A stretch of DNA of 64,000 nucleotides from Pseudo-nitzschia pungens (GCA_037355855.1 CM074758.1:5925001-5989000); one strand, 5' to 3'; positions 41,063 through 53,330 are shown, counted from the first letter of the stretch. The notes: generated from the sequence alone by a model not told the origin. Numbers and translations: made by a program.

Positions 41063-44000
41063 ATGCCGAACGCTTCCTCCGACCCAAGGCACTTTGCCAA
41101 TGAGCCCAGAATACCCAAGACATTTTATTGTCGCAACTGCATTGCCTCCAGAAGAACAAGAAAATCACAGCAATCCTTCAAGGGATACAAACAAGAATCG
41201 AGCCACTTTCACACCTACCAATATGTCTGTAGACGACTTTCATTTCACTTGAAGTCGAACATTGATTGCCAAACTTATTATCGTGCGAACAATCTTATGG
41301 ATTTTATTTCTTCTGCGAAAGAAGAAGTCACCCTCCCTTTGGTCCGACACACACCATCACAGTATGGACTGACAATGACACAGAATGGACCACAAATCCC
41401 CCCCTCCCTTGCCCCAAATGACAACGCCGCAACAACTTCTATCCACACCTCACTCAATCCTCAAGTGATCGCCAATGTATTCATCCCACCCATGGACAGA
41501 CAGGCAATCGAATCGCATATGAATGAAAACGAGGAACAAATGAATGCAATCGAATCCAATGTTGATGCCTCCGACAATTTTGATGCAAGCTCCGACATCG
41601 AAATATCTGATTCCGAAATCATGAAAAGCACCACCATTTCCATAAACGAAAGAGAGGAAACATTCCGGAATCGCACTCTGTTCCCACCCCGTCCGGAACT
41701 TATTGCCGAAATCAACCTCCTCAACATTATATCACAGCACAAGCTACCTCTTTCCACTTATCAAACCATTTTCAATTGGGCGAAAGCCAGCAACAATCTT
41801 CCCGGTTTTGATTTCAATATTACACCAACAAGAAAACGTGATGCCATTTTTCAAGAAATAAAAAAAAATCTTGGCATATCGTCGGAACCAAAATTTGAGC
41901 CCAAAATTGTGAATTGGCTTCCTGACAACAAACCTGCTCAGATATATGTCCGTCCTTTTTTGGATGCTTTGTATTCCCTTCTGTCGAACCCAGATTTAAT
42001 GTTGGAAGAAAATTTGTCATTCCCCAACAGCAACACCCCCTTGTCACCAGAGCATGTCCCAGTTCGAACTGATTCTTGTCCAATCACCGAGTTGCACCAT
42101 GGATCATGGTGGTCGGATTCCTGGAGATCCCTCTGCATAGAAGAAAATTCTGAAATCCTTGTTCCCATCATTTTTTACATGGATGGAATTAGCTTGGATG
42201 CGCACGGAAGACTATCACTGACTCCACTCAACATGACCCTAGGCAAATTCAACATCGAAACCAGGAAAAGGCCGGAAGCATGGACAACAATCTATTTTCA
42301 TCCTGACTCTGATTTGGAGAGCATCCACCATTCAAGAAAACCATCCTCGAAAGAATCAATCCAAAACCTGCACAATGCCCTAGAAGTGGCTCTCCGCTCT
42401 TTCAAAGAAGCATGTGAGTCCACCCATGAAGGCATCCAATGGGATTTTCTCCCTTATGACGGCCAATTGTGGCAAGTCAAAATGAAATTTGCAATAGCCT
42501 ATGTCATCGGTGACACAGAACTGCATGACAAATTATGTGGCAAATATGGATCCCAGTCGGTGGATGTACAAAAGCTTTGCCGACACTGTAACTGTTCCAC
42601 CGAAGACATAAACAGACCATCAGCACAACAAACAGCCTCTCTTTGGGTCCCATCAGATTTTCATACATTTCCAGACCCAAATGCCACTAGCCCCCAGGAT
42701 TATTTCAACAATATTTCTCACCACCAAATCAGAAATGCATTCCACAGTCTCAACTTTGGTACCAATGTAAACAACATCCACCTAGCCACTCCCGGTGAAT
42801 GCCTCCACATGCACCAGCTGGGGTGTGCCAAACGAGAGGTAGAATCCCTGGAGCAGCTGATGAAGGGTTCAAAACAATGCCCGTATGCTGATCACCTAAA
42901 GACCGGTGTTTCCACAGTAAATACAATCGGGCATATATCTCAAAAATATGGAGCCCTTCTCTCAAGGCAGTCGGATCATGACTTCCCCAGAACTAAATTC
43001 AGCTCCAATCTTCTGTCTGTCACCAAAAAAGAGGGGCACGATTACAGTGGTATGCTGATTTCGATTCTTCTAACATTGGTTTCCGAATCCGGCGTTGGCG
43101 TTTTGAGGGACACCTCATTTGTGACGAAGCACATTGATGTCATCGAACAAATCATCTCTATGGAAGAATTTCTCAAACACGGCCGGCCAACCACAAAGTG
43201 CATCAAAAATCTTCCCAAAACCATCATTCACTTCCTCAACTCTATCAATGGCACCTGCCTTCGGAAGGGAATGGGAACAAAACTGATCAAAAATCACCTC
43301 TACTTTCACATTCCGAAGTACATCAGTCTGTGGGGTCCAACATTAGGTTTCGATTCTGCATATAGTGAAAGTCACCACAAGACAGAAATAAAAGCACCGT
43401 CCAAAAATACTCAACAAAATGCCGCAACCTTAGTCCATCAGACAACCCGTCGGAAAGAAGAAGCATCTCTCCTTCAACTCACAACCTCTCATTACAAGTT
43501 GAAGAAAGTGGGTGGTGATCCTAAAGTCATATCCCGCAGGCCATCCCAGTATGGTGCCCGTTTCACCATTTTTCTGGATGGAACCAAAAGTTCAATGCAA
43601 TGGATCAGACAACGGAACTACAACAAACCATTTCATTCATCAATTGTACTAGATTTTGTTTGCAACTCTGTCCTTCCTTTGCTCAATGACACATCCAGCA
43701 TATCGGGGTTCACCGAACACAACAGATGGGATTCTGTGAATCGTGTCAACTACCTGTTCCGATGTCACCCCTCATACAGGTCTGATTCAGGCCAAGTGAA
43801 CAGTGTATGGTTTGACTGGGCAATGTTTGCAGTCAATGACAACACTGAAATCCCCTGTCAAATGCTGTGTTTTCTGCATGTGAAAGATTTGAAACAACCC
43901 ACATCGGCTGTGAATGGATACGATGTTGATTCAGATGGCATATACGCGGTTATCAGAAAGTTTAAAGAGGATCCAAGGTCTACATCATCTCACTTTGTAA

Positions 44001-44257
44001 AAAGTGGCTATCTTGACAATACTTTATATTTATTCAACACTGATACTATTCTTTCGGAACTGGCAGTTGTTCCTGAACTGGACGAGAATGCGGAACCGGT
44101 AAACAATGGTCGTTGGTTGGTTGTTCACAATCGATTGCAATGGCTCGAATTCTTTGAAAAGAGGAATAATTCTATGACATATACTACCTACAAGAGCCTC
44201 TACTCCGCTTGTCCTGTACAACGAGAGGAATCAGACAGCACCGGCATTGCAGAATGA
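41063..44257 (+). CDS. Plavaka/CACTA-superfamily-like transposase, intact (E copy 2)
   Basis: A 1064-residue protein from ATG 41063. The N-terminus has a Cys/His motif (CRNC near residue 23, then HFHTY, SFHL and a Cys) that would fit a zinc-binding, DNA-binding module. An acidic linker follows. The core has VPIIFYMDGISLDAHGRLSL, FAIAYVIGDTELHDKLCGKY, a Cys cluster (LCRHCNC) and GECLHMHQLGCAKREVESLE, then LLSRQSDHDFPRTKF. The C-terminal part has WFDWAMFA. This order is what I remember for diatom and fungal transposases of the Plavaka/TNP2 type. The exact catalytic triad cannot be assigned by eye; acidic candidates are in YMDG and VIGD. Terminal repeats and a 2-bp target duplication agree with that superfamily. 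Confidence 0.7.
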   Translation: MPNASSDPRHFANEPRIPKTFYCRNCIASRRTRKSQQSFKGYKQESSHFHTYQYVCRRLSFHLKSNIDCQTYYRANNLMDFISSAKEEVTLPLVRHTPSQYGLTMTQNGPQIPPSLAPNDNAATTSIHTSLNPQVIANVFIPPMDRQAIESHMNENEEQMNAIESNVDASDNFDASSDIEISDSEIMKSTTISINEREETFRNRTLFPPRPELIAEINLLNIISQHKLPLSTYQTIFNWAKASNNLPGFDFNITPTRKRDAIFQEIKKNLGISSEPKFEPKIVNWLPDNKPAQIYVRPFLDALYSLLSNPDLMLEENLSFPNSNTPLSPEHVPVRTDSCPITELHHGSWWSDSWRSLCIEENSEILVPIIFYMDGISLDAHGRLSLTPLNMTLGKFNIETRKRPEAWTTIYFHPDSDLESIHHSRKPSSKESIQNLHNALEVALRSFKEACESTHEGIQWDFLPYDGQLWQVKMKFAIAYVIGDTELHDKLCGKYGSQSVDVQKLCRHCNCSTEDINRPSAQQTASLWVPSDFHTFPDPNATSPQDYFNNISHHQIRNAFHSLNFGTNVNNIHLATPGECLHMHQLGCAKREVESLEQLMKGSKQCPYADHLKTGVSTVNTIGHISQKYGALLSRQSDHDFPRTKFSSNLLSVTKKEGHDYSGMLISILLTLVSESGVGVLRDTSFVTKHIDVIEQIISMEEFLKHGRPTTKCIKNLPKTIIHFLNSINGTCLRKGMGTKLIKNHLYFHIPKYISLWGPTLGFDSAYSESHHKTEIKAPSKNTQQNAATLVHQTTRRKEEASLLQLTTSHYKLKKVGGDPKVISRRPSQYGARFTIFLDGTKSSMQWIRQRNYNKPFHSSIVLDFVCNSVLPLLNDTSSISGFTEHNRWDSVNRVNYLFRCHPSYRSDSGQVNSVWFDWAMFAVNDNTEIPCQMLCFLHVKDLKQPTSAVNGYDVDSDGIYAVIRKFKEDPRSTSSHFVKSGYLDNTLYLFNTDTILSELAVVPELDENAEPVNNGRWLVVHNRLQWLEFFEKRNNSMTYTTYKSLYSACPVQREESDSTGIAE

Positions 44258-44311
44258 ACCATTCCACAATACTAGGCACGTAACTAAATAATAAAAAATC
44301 TTTGTATCTTT

Positions 44312-44880
44312 TGCTTTCGTCATGATTGAAATCGTCGTTGCTCTTCGCTCTGATCGCCTTCCGCTTCGTCATCCTCCCTGAAATCGTCGTTCTTCCTTAA
44401 ATTGTCTTTGCTCTTTGCTCCGATCGCCTTAGTCGTCATTGACATCATCGTCGCTCTTCGCTCCGATAGTCTTCCTCTTCGTCGTCCTCCCTGAAACCGT
44501 TGTTCTCCCTGAAATCGTCGTCCTTGAAATCGTCATTGCTCTTCGCTTCGATTGTCTCCGTCGTCCTTGAAGTCATGGTTGCTGTTCGCTTTGATCATCT
44601 TCGTCGTCCTCCCTGAAATTGTCATTGCTGTTTGCTTCGATCGTATTCGTTGTCCTTAACATCGTCGTTGCTCTTCGTCGTCATTGAAATCGTCGTCGCT
44701 CTTCGCTCTGATAGCCTTCCTCTTCGTTGTCCTCCCTAAAATCGTCATTCTCCCTGTAATCGTCGTTGCTCTTCGCTTCGATTGTCTTCGTCGTCCTCCT
44801 TGAAATCGTCGTTGCTTTGGACTTGCATTGTCTTCATCTTCGTCGCTCCTCGCTTCGATTGCCTTGGGGAAGCTAATCCA
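44312..44880. repeat. TCGTCG minisatellite block, E copy 2
   Basis: Degenerate repeats of GAAATCGTCGTTGCTCTTCG and variants lie between the convergent 3' ends of the transposase and gene 2. They correspond to 33060-33588 but are internally rearranged, with units gained and lost. Confidence 0.8.
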
Positions 44881-44905
44881 AATCCCAATTGGGTATTTCA
44901 ATCGC

Positions 44906-46406
44906 TCATCGAAATCCCCATCCCGAATCTGACTCCCAATCCGAATCCCATCCCGCACGCAAATCCTTTACCAAATCATCGTCAGCATCCTGCTCATAGA
45001 AATCCTGGTCAGCCAAATCATCATCAGAATCTGAGCCCAAACACGCATTCACAACCCATTCCTCATCAGAATCTGAACCTGAACCAGCCTCCGCATCAGA
45101 ATCTGAGCCCGAACCGGCATCAGCATTCTCTGCGGCTTCAGCCTGTGTAAGAGCAGCAACTGCATCATCAAAGGCAACTTGGGCAGCGTCTCTGGCTGCC
45201 ACGGCTTCATCACGAGCTGCTTGGGTTGCCATTTCTTCCGCCTCTGCCTCATGCCTCTCATCCTGAGTGGCATTTTGATTCTCATCGATTTCTATCCAAC
45301 GGTCCAACGCTGCTTGCCACTCAGCCTGTCTTTGCGTCAGCTCTACTTGCGCTGCCTGCAAATTAACTTCGGCCGCACGTCTTGCTCTTCTGTGCTTGCC
45401 CCAATCAAGCAAGCAGAACACAAATGTTTGTGGACCACGACCTCCCCTTCCCATTCCGTACTTTCCATAAAATTCAGGATTCTTGGTGGCAAAACCAATC
45501 TTATTTTCCAGACTGAAAACGGTACCTTCTTCATCTCTACCAAATTTGTCATAGTGAACACCAACCGGGTGTTGCACAAGTATTTCGGAATTAAGGGAAC
45601 AAAACTGATACAAAATTTCACCAATGTCATTCGAACCGGCACGGGTCATGGCTTTCTTGTGGTTTCTCAACTCTCGCGCAACAGCAAGAGGCACCACATT
45701 CAGCACCCCTTTCACTCCCTCTAAAACAATGTTGCTCAGCTCTCTCAGAAGTAATGCACTGACTATCTTTGACTCTGTGAATGGCCGAAAGAATTTGTAT
45801 CGCGAAAACAAATCCTTGGAGATTGGCCCGATCTGTCCTCCATACTGAGGGTTGGAATATGCCCAATGAATTGGACGTCCTCTTCTGTTGATGTAAAACA
45901 CACGTATTTTGTGCCCGTCTGGAACAACGAAGGTTGCATTTCCCTTCCTAGGTGTAACACTCGGGTTTTCAAGCATCTGGAAGAGGGCTCGAGTTGGTCC
46001 TTTGTACACTCCACTGCTACCCCCAGTGCGACTCCTTTCTATGTGGTTAGTTCTCGTCATTTTCTGCAGTTCCTGAAACAAGGATCCAACATGCTTTTGG
46101 TTCATTTGAAGGGCATCACTTCCATGATAGAACCGAGCCAGTAGCAGGTTTTGTTTGTGTCCCAATTCAGGTGATTGAGAAAAACTGCCAACGATGATGG
46201 TAACATCACATTCTTCCCCACGATCCTGAACCGAAAACACCCTATACCCCGTATTATTGGCAATGGCTTTTGTACATGGAGTACCGTGCACCACAATCAG
46301 TTGGACCCGGTATGTTCTCTTTTTATTCGGACTGGCAATGTCAGGACACTCGACATCGACCACGTTTACCTTTCTTTGCACCATGTCGGAACTGGTAAGT
46401 TTGTAG
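44906..46406 (-). pseudogene. E accessory gene 2, 3' part (copy 2, interrupted by copia)
   Basis: About 500 codons from the copia insertion to the stop at 44906. Segments: KRTYRVQLIVVHGTPCTKAI; VFSVQDRGEECDVTIIVGSF; RKGNATFVVPDGHKIRVFYI; LSNIVLEGVKGVLNVVPLAV. An Ala/Gln/Glu coiled coil (about LQAAQVELTQRQAEWQAALD) and an acidic Gly-Ser-Asp tail ending SDWESDSGWGFR follow. A frame that appears to start at 46612 includes copia LTR sequence and is not the real N-terminus. The family is not recognised. The gene is divergent from gene 3 and convergent with the transposase. Confidence 0.7.
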
Positions 46407-46844
46407 TAACAACGCAGTAACAGGGTTGTTAAGTATAAGAAACAGAAAGTGCGCATAAAACCTCGCGATTGCGAGCTACTACACATGGAATCGTACTGAG
46501 CACTATATCTGCTCCGACCACGAGGATGCTGGAATCTTACACGTGGAATTGTACTGAGCACTGCTCCAACCATGCCCGTGACCATGCTAAGACCATGCGA
46601 AGTATACATCACTGAATAAACAAAGCAGACACATACAAATACATAAGAATAAATACATACAGGCCCAGCGAGTTATGCGAGCACAAGACCTGTGAGCGAG
46701 CAAGCGACCAAGTGTTAAGCGATCGTCGCTAATCAATCCAATCGCTAACACACAGTCCACACAGAGCAATCGAGTGTTAACACAGAAAACACATGATTCG
46801 CTAGATAGAATACTAAGCTCATAATTCCAGTTAAACAACTTGTT
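46407..46844 (+). repeat. LTR of copia element (5' LTR)
   Basis: This repeat starts TAACAACGCAGTAAC and ends TTAAACAACTTGTT. The next internal bases are GATTAACAGTCGCAC, which do not look like a standard tRNA-Met primer site. Confidence 0.9.
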
Positions 46845-46980
46845 GATTAACAGTCGCACTTTGACAATACTCTACTATTTGCGTTATTCGATACTCAACG
46901 ATTCGAAACACGCAATTCTTGTTTTTACTGGAAAACTAAAACTACGTTAATACAATACACACACACACTAAAAAACAACC

Positions 46981-48095
46981 ATGACGTCAGAAGAAACCAA
47001 CAACGATAACACGAATACTACGGAGGTCGACGTACCCGCAACCTCACCCAAAACACAAACGATGATGCCGTGGTGGAGGTGCCGAAAGACGAAGATGTAC
47101 ACAACAACCTCGAATACACGTCATATTGGGACCGATCCCTTCTTATGAAAGGAATCAAATGGATGCTCACACCTACACTGACACGACGATATATTAAAGA
47201 GAATAACAACAACCACCTCGAAGAACAGATTAAAGAGCTGAAGAAAGCGCTCGAAAAGAAGGAAGAGCGTGACGATAAGATTGCTGAACTGAAGACGGCG
47301 CTTGAAAAGAAAGAAAAAGAAGAAAGAGAGAAAGAAAAAGAAGAAAGAGAGAATGAGATAAAGGAATTAAAGAAGGCACTCGAGAAGAAAGAAAAAGAAG
47401 AAAAAGAGGCACGCGAGAAGAAAGAAAAGGAAGAAAAGGAGGCACTCAAGAAGAAAGAAAAAGAAGAAAAAGATAACGAGATAAAGGAATTGAAGAAGGC
47501 CCTAGAAAAGAAGGAAGAAGCTCTGGAAAAGAAGGAAGAAAGAGAGGGGTTCCAGTCGCTTCGTGTTGGAGACGTGAAACCATTCGACGGGAACGAATTA
47601 CACTGGGTGAAATGGAAGGCAGAGGCCGAAAGTATTCTATATGGGACAGGGTTCCAGAAAGTTATGGATAGCAGAATTGAAGCAGATAAGGATCCAAACA
47701 GGAACAACGTTCTGTTTTCCACGTTAGCATCAGCAACCTGCAACGGAAGCGCATACTCAAAAATCAACCAACATCGAACTGATGGACACGGCGCATGGCA
47801 GAAACTCCTAGATTGGTACGACGACGAATCACAGCTGGAGACCCACGCAGATACCCTACGTATCAAGTTGCAAAACGTCAAACTCTACGAAGGCGGCAAT
47901 ATCTCCGACTACATCAACAGATTCGAGTTAATCTATTACGAGCTCAACCGTATCCCGACATTCAGCATGCATGAATCCGAAGGCAAAGGATTATTCATTC
48001 GGAATATACACGACCAAACCCTGGATTATATTCGACGTTACATGGAACAAAACAAATCCAGGCTCAAGATTCAGGACCTGGTTATGGAGCTTTGA
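46981..48095 (+). pseudogene. gag: Copia Gag, frameshifted
   Basis: ATG 46981 starts a frame (MTSEETNNDNTNTTEVDVPA) that must shift by one base near 47040 to enter the long frame ending at TGA 48093-48095. The long frame has a highly charged coiled coil of about 110 residues (repeats of IKELKKALEKKEK), then a Gag-type domain: WVKWKAEAESILYGTGF, HADTLRIKLQNVKLYEGGNI and ISDYINRFELIYYELN. This matches UBN2/copia Gag architecture, with an unusually long coiled coil. No zinc knuckle is visible in this frame. The single-base shift makes it non-functional unless it reflects a sequencing error. Confidence 0.8.
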
Positions 48096-48191
48096 AACGA
48101 GGAGAAAGTGGCGCTCCGCAATAGGATCCTCAGACAAGGGGAAGCCAAACGCCGCCAAGAACTGACGTATTATTCCGGAAAGTGCCGTTGA

Positions 48192-51100
48192 GTGGAAGGG
48201 ACATTTGAATCGGAATCACCATCTGCTTCCCTTCCCGCCACTATGAACCCCAATCTTATCGGGATCCTTCGTGTCCCCCCAGATCTGTGGAGAAACTTGA
48301 AATCGGACCACCAAAAATACGTCCTTGAGTACAATACCGCCGTCAGACACAAGATGTCCCCGGAGGAATACCCCAAGCCTCTTGTTGGGGTGCACATTGG
48401 TGAGCCAAAAGATGATGGGATGGGGAATACTGATGTTCCCCGGCGCGTTCGATCCCGTGACTCGGGACGACAATGCCGTGTTCGACGAATCATGTTAGAT
48501 ACTTGCGAGAATCCAGCGGCGGCGACAACGGAGACTCTTTTGCTGCCTCCTCCACCTAGTGGGCCCCCTGCGCCCCCTGGGCCAGTGGATACTATTGCGC
48601 CCACTGGGACAGTGGATACTACCGACGACCACAGTCTTGGGTCTATCGATGACTCTGAACTGTTCCCCCCCAGGTCCCTTCCTTTAAAGGCCATCCGCTT
48701 TCATATGGTTGAAAAGGGGAAAGAACACGAAGAGATGCAGACGCTACGAGAGCACGAAGAGATGCAGACGTTACAGCAGCAAGAGGAGCAGCAACAGGCC
48801 TCAGCATCTCCACCAGCGGTTTCAACCAATACTCCAGCTGCTGGTCCACGCCGGCGCAGTCAGCGCCTGAAACAAAGATCCATCATAAAGACAACCAGAA
48901 GATTTCCTATGAAAATATCCAAGGGAGAGAATATTGCAATCATGGATAGTGGAGGTGGGAACAGACCCACAGTGACAGAAAAAGCCTGGGTTAAAGTTGG
49001 AGGAGAGACAGGATTGACCTCAGCAGTAAAGCCTTTCATGTCAAATGATGTGATGGATGGCCACCCAGTGGTGAGTGCAGTAACTAAAGCAACAATCCCG
49101 GGAAGAGAGGATCCGGTTCTATTGCTTGTCCATTATGCAACCTATATTGCTGAAGACAGAGACAGCACTGAAGGCAAGTCGCTGTTAACGTCCATTGACA
49201 TGGGGGATCATGGAGTGAGAGTTGGAGTTCAACCCCAATACCCAGATTGTGGAATCAAGATTGGGGATACATTTTTACCCTTTTGGCATGATGAAGAAAA
49301 AGTGTTTTTCAAACTGTCCAAACCAACAGAGGGAGACCTGGAGTCTTTGGAGTTATTTGAGTTAAATTCCCCAGCGCCACCGGATCTCAGGGAATATCCC
49401 ATGCTTAGACGTAAGAGGAATTTCCAGAAGTTCAGTTTTGCTCAGCTGCCCATGTTGGAATTAAGAAAGAGAATGGCGATGCTCCCTGAGAGAGTGGTGA
49501 AGAAGACCTTGGAGAATACAACCCAATTCTATACAGAGATTGAAGAAGAAAACCGAGACGCCCCCCGGAAGCACTATAGGAAGAGATTCAAGGCGTTTCA
49601 TTACACACGGCAGAATGAATCAGTGGGCACAGATTACACCTTTTTCTCCGAAAAGACAAGTCAAGGGCACAATGGAGGCCAGTTTTTCTCTGGAGTCAAG
49701 TCAAAGAAGTGGTCCTTTTATCCATTAAAGACAGTTTCCCAGTGCACTACTGCCTTGAAAGATTATCTCAGAGAGCATGGTGACCTGATACCATCATCAG
49801 TGACAATGCACAAGCAGAGACTGGTGTCAAGTGGAGTGATGTATTGAGAGAAGCTAGAGTGAGCACGAGGTCGCGAACAAGTGAGGCCGACCATCAGCAC
49901 CAAAATCCAGCTGAACCAGAATGGGGGAGACTCAGCAAGATGATTACTAACTGTCTGACGATGTTCAAAGCTCCTAAATCGTTAGCGCATTGGTGTGCAA
50001 AATGGGTTTGCCAAGTCAACAACGTCTGATCTTGTGCATATTTGAATTGGAAAACCCCGTCTGAAGTTTCAAATGGATGGACTCCTGATATCTCACACCT
50101 GCGCTTCCATTTCTATGAGCCCATCTGGTACTATCAACCACAGAATAAAACACCAAAAGAAAGCATGTTAAAGGGGAGATTTTTGGCATTTGCAGATTCT
50201 TGTGGAGACGCGATGACCTACTATATTTTGACTGAACCAGATACTAAGAAGACCAAGCGACAGATCCTCATGAGATCCGTTGTACGAACCCGGAGGGAGA
50301 ATATTGGCACTACAAAGGAAACCTTTATTGATGACCCCAATGCGTCCAAGTTTGAGTTGACTGTTGCTGAGAAGGAACGCACCATTATTGAAAGCACTGA
50401 TGAGGTCCCCATCTTGGTTTCAGGGGAGGAATTTGCAGCTGATTCAAATGGGATTGAACACTCTACGAGCACTTTAGAGGATTTTCTGCAACAGGATTCG
50501 GAAACCAAGGATGATGATGCCCAAGATGAACCGGAAGAACAAGACGATTTGGATGCAGATATCGCCGGTGAAGAGGATACCGAACTTGATGAAGAAGAAG
50601 CCCTACCAAAAGACCTTGATTGCACCAACAACGCAGAGTCCCACCTGGATATCCTGGAAAGCACCGACCAGAACTTGACCAGTGAATTCAGAAAGATCTT
50701 AAATCACCATTGGAAGGAAGGAATGTTGATTTTCAAGGCTCAGTTTGTTACAGATGTTGGTACAGTTGTTATGGATATTCCACTAACTGTTTTACAAAAA
50801 GACCAACCAGTTGCTTGTGCCAAATATATCAAAATGTACATTGTGGAGAACAGCAGCAGACGCTCAAGTGGACCATTGGGCACATGGGCTGATTCTGTTC
50901 TAAAAGAAAACAGCAATATTGTGAGAAGATTGAGACAAATCAAGTCAGCGTCATCTCATCCCCCTCGTCCACAAGTTAAACTTTCAAAGAAACTTCGAAG
51001 AGCCATCCAGAATCCGAGCAAAAAGAAGAAAAGACTGTTATCCCGGAACCAAAGACTTGCAGCAAAGAAACAACGAGAGAAATTTGGTATCAAGATCCCA

Positions 51101-52756
51101 AACACATACCAACAGTGTGTCCAGTTCGATTTGGAAGCAGGCAACAGAAAGTGGCAAGAAAGCATTGAGAAAGAGATGCAGAACCTGGAGAGACTAAAGT
51201 GTTTCAAATTCCACCATCCGGATACTGAGTTCCCTGCATCTGAAGGTTGGCAAGAAGCCAAGCTGAAAATGATATGGGATGTCAAAAGTGAAGATAGAAG
51301 ATACAAATCGCGTCTAGTTGCAGGAGGGCATTTGGTTGATTCCAGCAACGTCAATACATATTCAAGCCAGGTGGATAGTCTCTCAGTGTTCCTGTTATTC
51401 CTTATTGCACAACACCAGAAATTGGACCTCATGACAGCTGATGTAGGGAACGCCTTTCCTACTGCTCCAAACCAAGAGAAAGTGTGGTGTTGGGCAGACG
51501 ATGTATTTGGTGAGAATAAAGGAAGCAAAGTAGAGATACAACGAGCCCTATACGGACTGGCTGGAAGCAGCAGAGCCTACATGGATTTCTTTGCCGATAC
51601 ACTTGCAGGCTTAGGATTTAGACCCTCTCGCGCTGACCCTGACCTATGGATGAGACAAGAGCCAGAAGGTGAAGGATACTGCTATATTGCAACCCACGTG
51701 GACGATTTGATTGTGGTTGCAAAGAAACCTCAAGATTGGATTTCCCTAATTGAACAGGAGTTTGCCCTGAGGAATATTGAGAAGGAGCCGAAGTATTATC
51801 TTGGTACCAGCGTCCGGAAAATCAAAGATGGAAGGATTCTCTTGAACTCTGGTTCATACATTACAGAAGTCCTTCGAAAGTATGAAATCAAGCATGGACT
51901 CACACTTCATAAGAATCCAATTCCTATGCCAACAAAATGCAGACCTGAAGAAGATACCTCAGAGTTTTTAGATCCGGCAGGACACAAGGAATTCCAGCAT
52001 ATCATTGGGTTGTGCCAATGGGTGATTTTGACCGGTAGGATTGATATAGGGTATGCGGTGTCATCACTTTCGAGGTTCTCAGCAAGTCCAAGGAAGAATC
52101 ATCTTGAAATGGCAAGATATATATTGGGTTACCTGAAGAAATACAAGCATAAAGGATTGGTGATTGACGCAAGGCCTCCAAGAACTACCATAGACGAAGA
52201 ACCTACGAGAATGGAAGACTTTACCCATCAATATAAATACTACAAGGAAGAGCTGGATCCGATGTTTCCCATTCCAAAAGTCAAAGAACTACAGATCACC
52301 ATCTTTTGTGACAGTGATCATGCACACGATTTGGTAACTGGAAGAAGTATTACAGGGCTCCTCGCGTTTGTTGGTTCCACTCCAGTATATTGGAAATCTA
52401 AAAGACAAACCTCAGTCCATACCAGTACTTTTGGTGCAGAGTTCACAGCCTTGAAGGATGCAGTGGCCCTCGCCATCAGATTGAGATACCATTTGAGATC
52501 CATGGGAGTTGTTGTAACTGAACCGGCTGATATCTATGTGGATAACAAGAGTGTGGTTCTAAACTCGACCAACCCTGCGAGTTCCTTGAACAAGAAGTCC
52601 ATTGCATTGGCATACCATTTCGTGAGACAACACCAAGCAGGCAAAGTGATCTCTGTAAACCATATCCGATCCGAAGACAACTATGCAGACATCCTCACAA
52701 AGCCTCTTCCCCAAACAGCCTTCCATAGCCTCATCAACGAATTCATGACCAAATAA
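48192..52756 (+). pseudogene. pol: Copia Pol: protease, broken integrase, RT, RNase H
   Basis: The first frame (48192-49847) carries a Pro-rich spacer and a protease with IAIMDSGGGNR. The integrase core begins FSGVKSKKWSFYP. Near 49790 the reading shifts, with SDNAQAETG and later HQHQNPAEPEWGRL continuing in another frame (to 50029), where a TGA interrupts. The frame from 50042 to TAA 52754-52756 encodes the end of integrase, an acidic linker and a full RT (YKSRLVAGGHL, LMTADVGNAF, THVDDLIVVA with VDD in the catalytic site). RNase H follows (CDSDHAHDLVTGRSITG; IYVDNKSVVLN), ending in ADILTKPLP. Integrase is dead; RT and RNase H are open. Confidence 0.9.
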
Positions 52757-52863
52757 GTTAAGTAACAGCTAATACATTTTATAGAGTTCAACTGAAAACC
52801 AGAACAATAATGTGTACCTCAGTTATCCTGTTTATTTCCTATTCCGCCACACATTAAGGAGGG

Positions 52864-53325
52864 AACAACGCAGTAACAGGGTTGTTAAGTATAAGAAACA
52901 GAAACTGCGCATAAAACCGCGCGATTGCGAGCTACTACACATGGAATCGTACTGAGCACTATATCTGCTCCGACCACGAGGATGCTGGAATCTTACACGT
53001 GGAATTGTACTGAGCACTGCTCCAACCACGCTCATGGAGTCGCGTACATATATGCCCGTGACCATGCTAAGACCATGCGAAGTATACATCACTGAATAAA
53101 CAAAGCAGACACATACAAATACATAAGAATAAATACATACAGGCCCAGCGAGTTATGCGAGCACAAGACCTGTGAGCGAGCAAGCGACCAAGTGTTAAGC
53201 GATCGTCGCTAATCAATCCAATCGCTAACACACAGTCCACACAGAGCAATCGAGTGTTAACACAGAAAACACATGATTCGCTAGATAGAATACTAAGCTC
53301 ATAATTCCAGTTAAACAACTTGTTA
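52864..53325 (+). repeat. LTR of copia element (3' LTR)
   Basis: This repeat is preceded by the purine tract AAGGAGGG (52856-52863), a clear polypurine primer. It ends CAACTTGTTA and is followed by TGTAG. It contains 24 bp absent from the 5' LTR. Confidence 0.92.
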
Positions 53326-53330
53326 TGTAG

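Larger units (their letters stand above)
46402..53330 (+). mobile_element. Ty1/copia element with target duplication, inside E gene 2
   Basis: LTRs at 46407-46844 and 52864-53325 are flanked by the 5-bp duplication TGTAG (46402-46406, 53326-53330). Removing the element restores the gene 2 frame. Outer ends read TAACAAC...CTTGTTA. LTR2 carries 24 bp near 53029-53052 that LTR1 lacks, plus a few substitutions. The order gag, protease, integrase, RT, RNase H is the copia order. Gag and integrase are frame-broken, so the element is inactive. Confidence 0.93.

Noticed and set aside
46407..46612. Apparent N-terminus of gene 2 starting at 46612
   Set aside because: This part is antisense copia LTR sequence; the real upstream part resumes at 53331.
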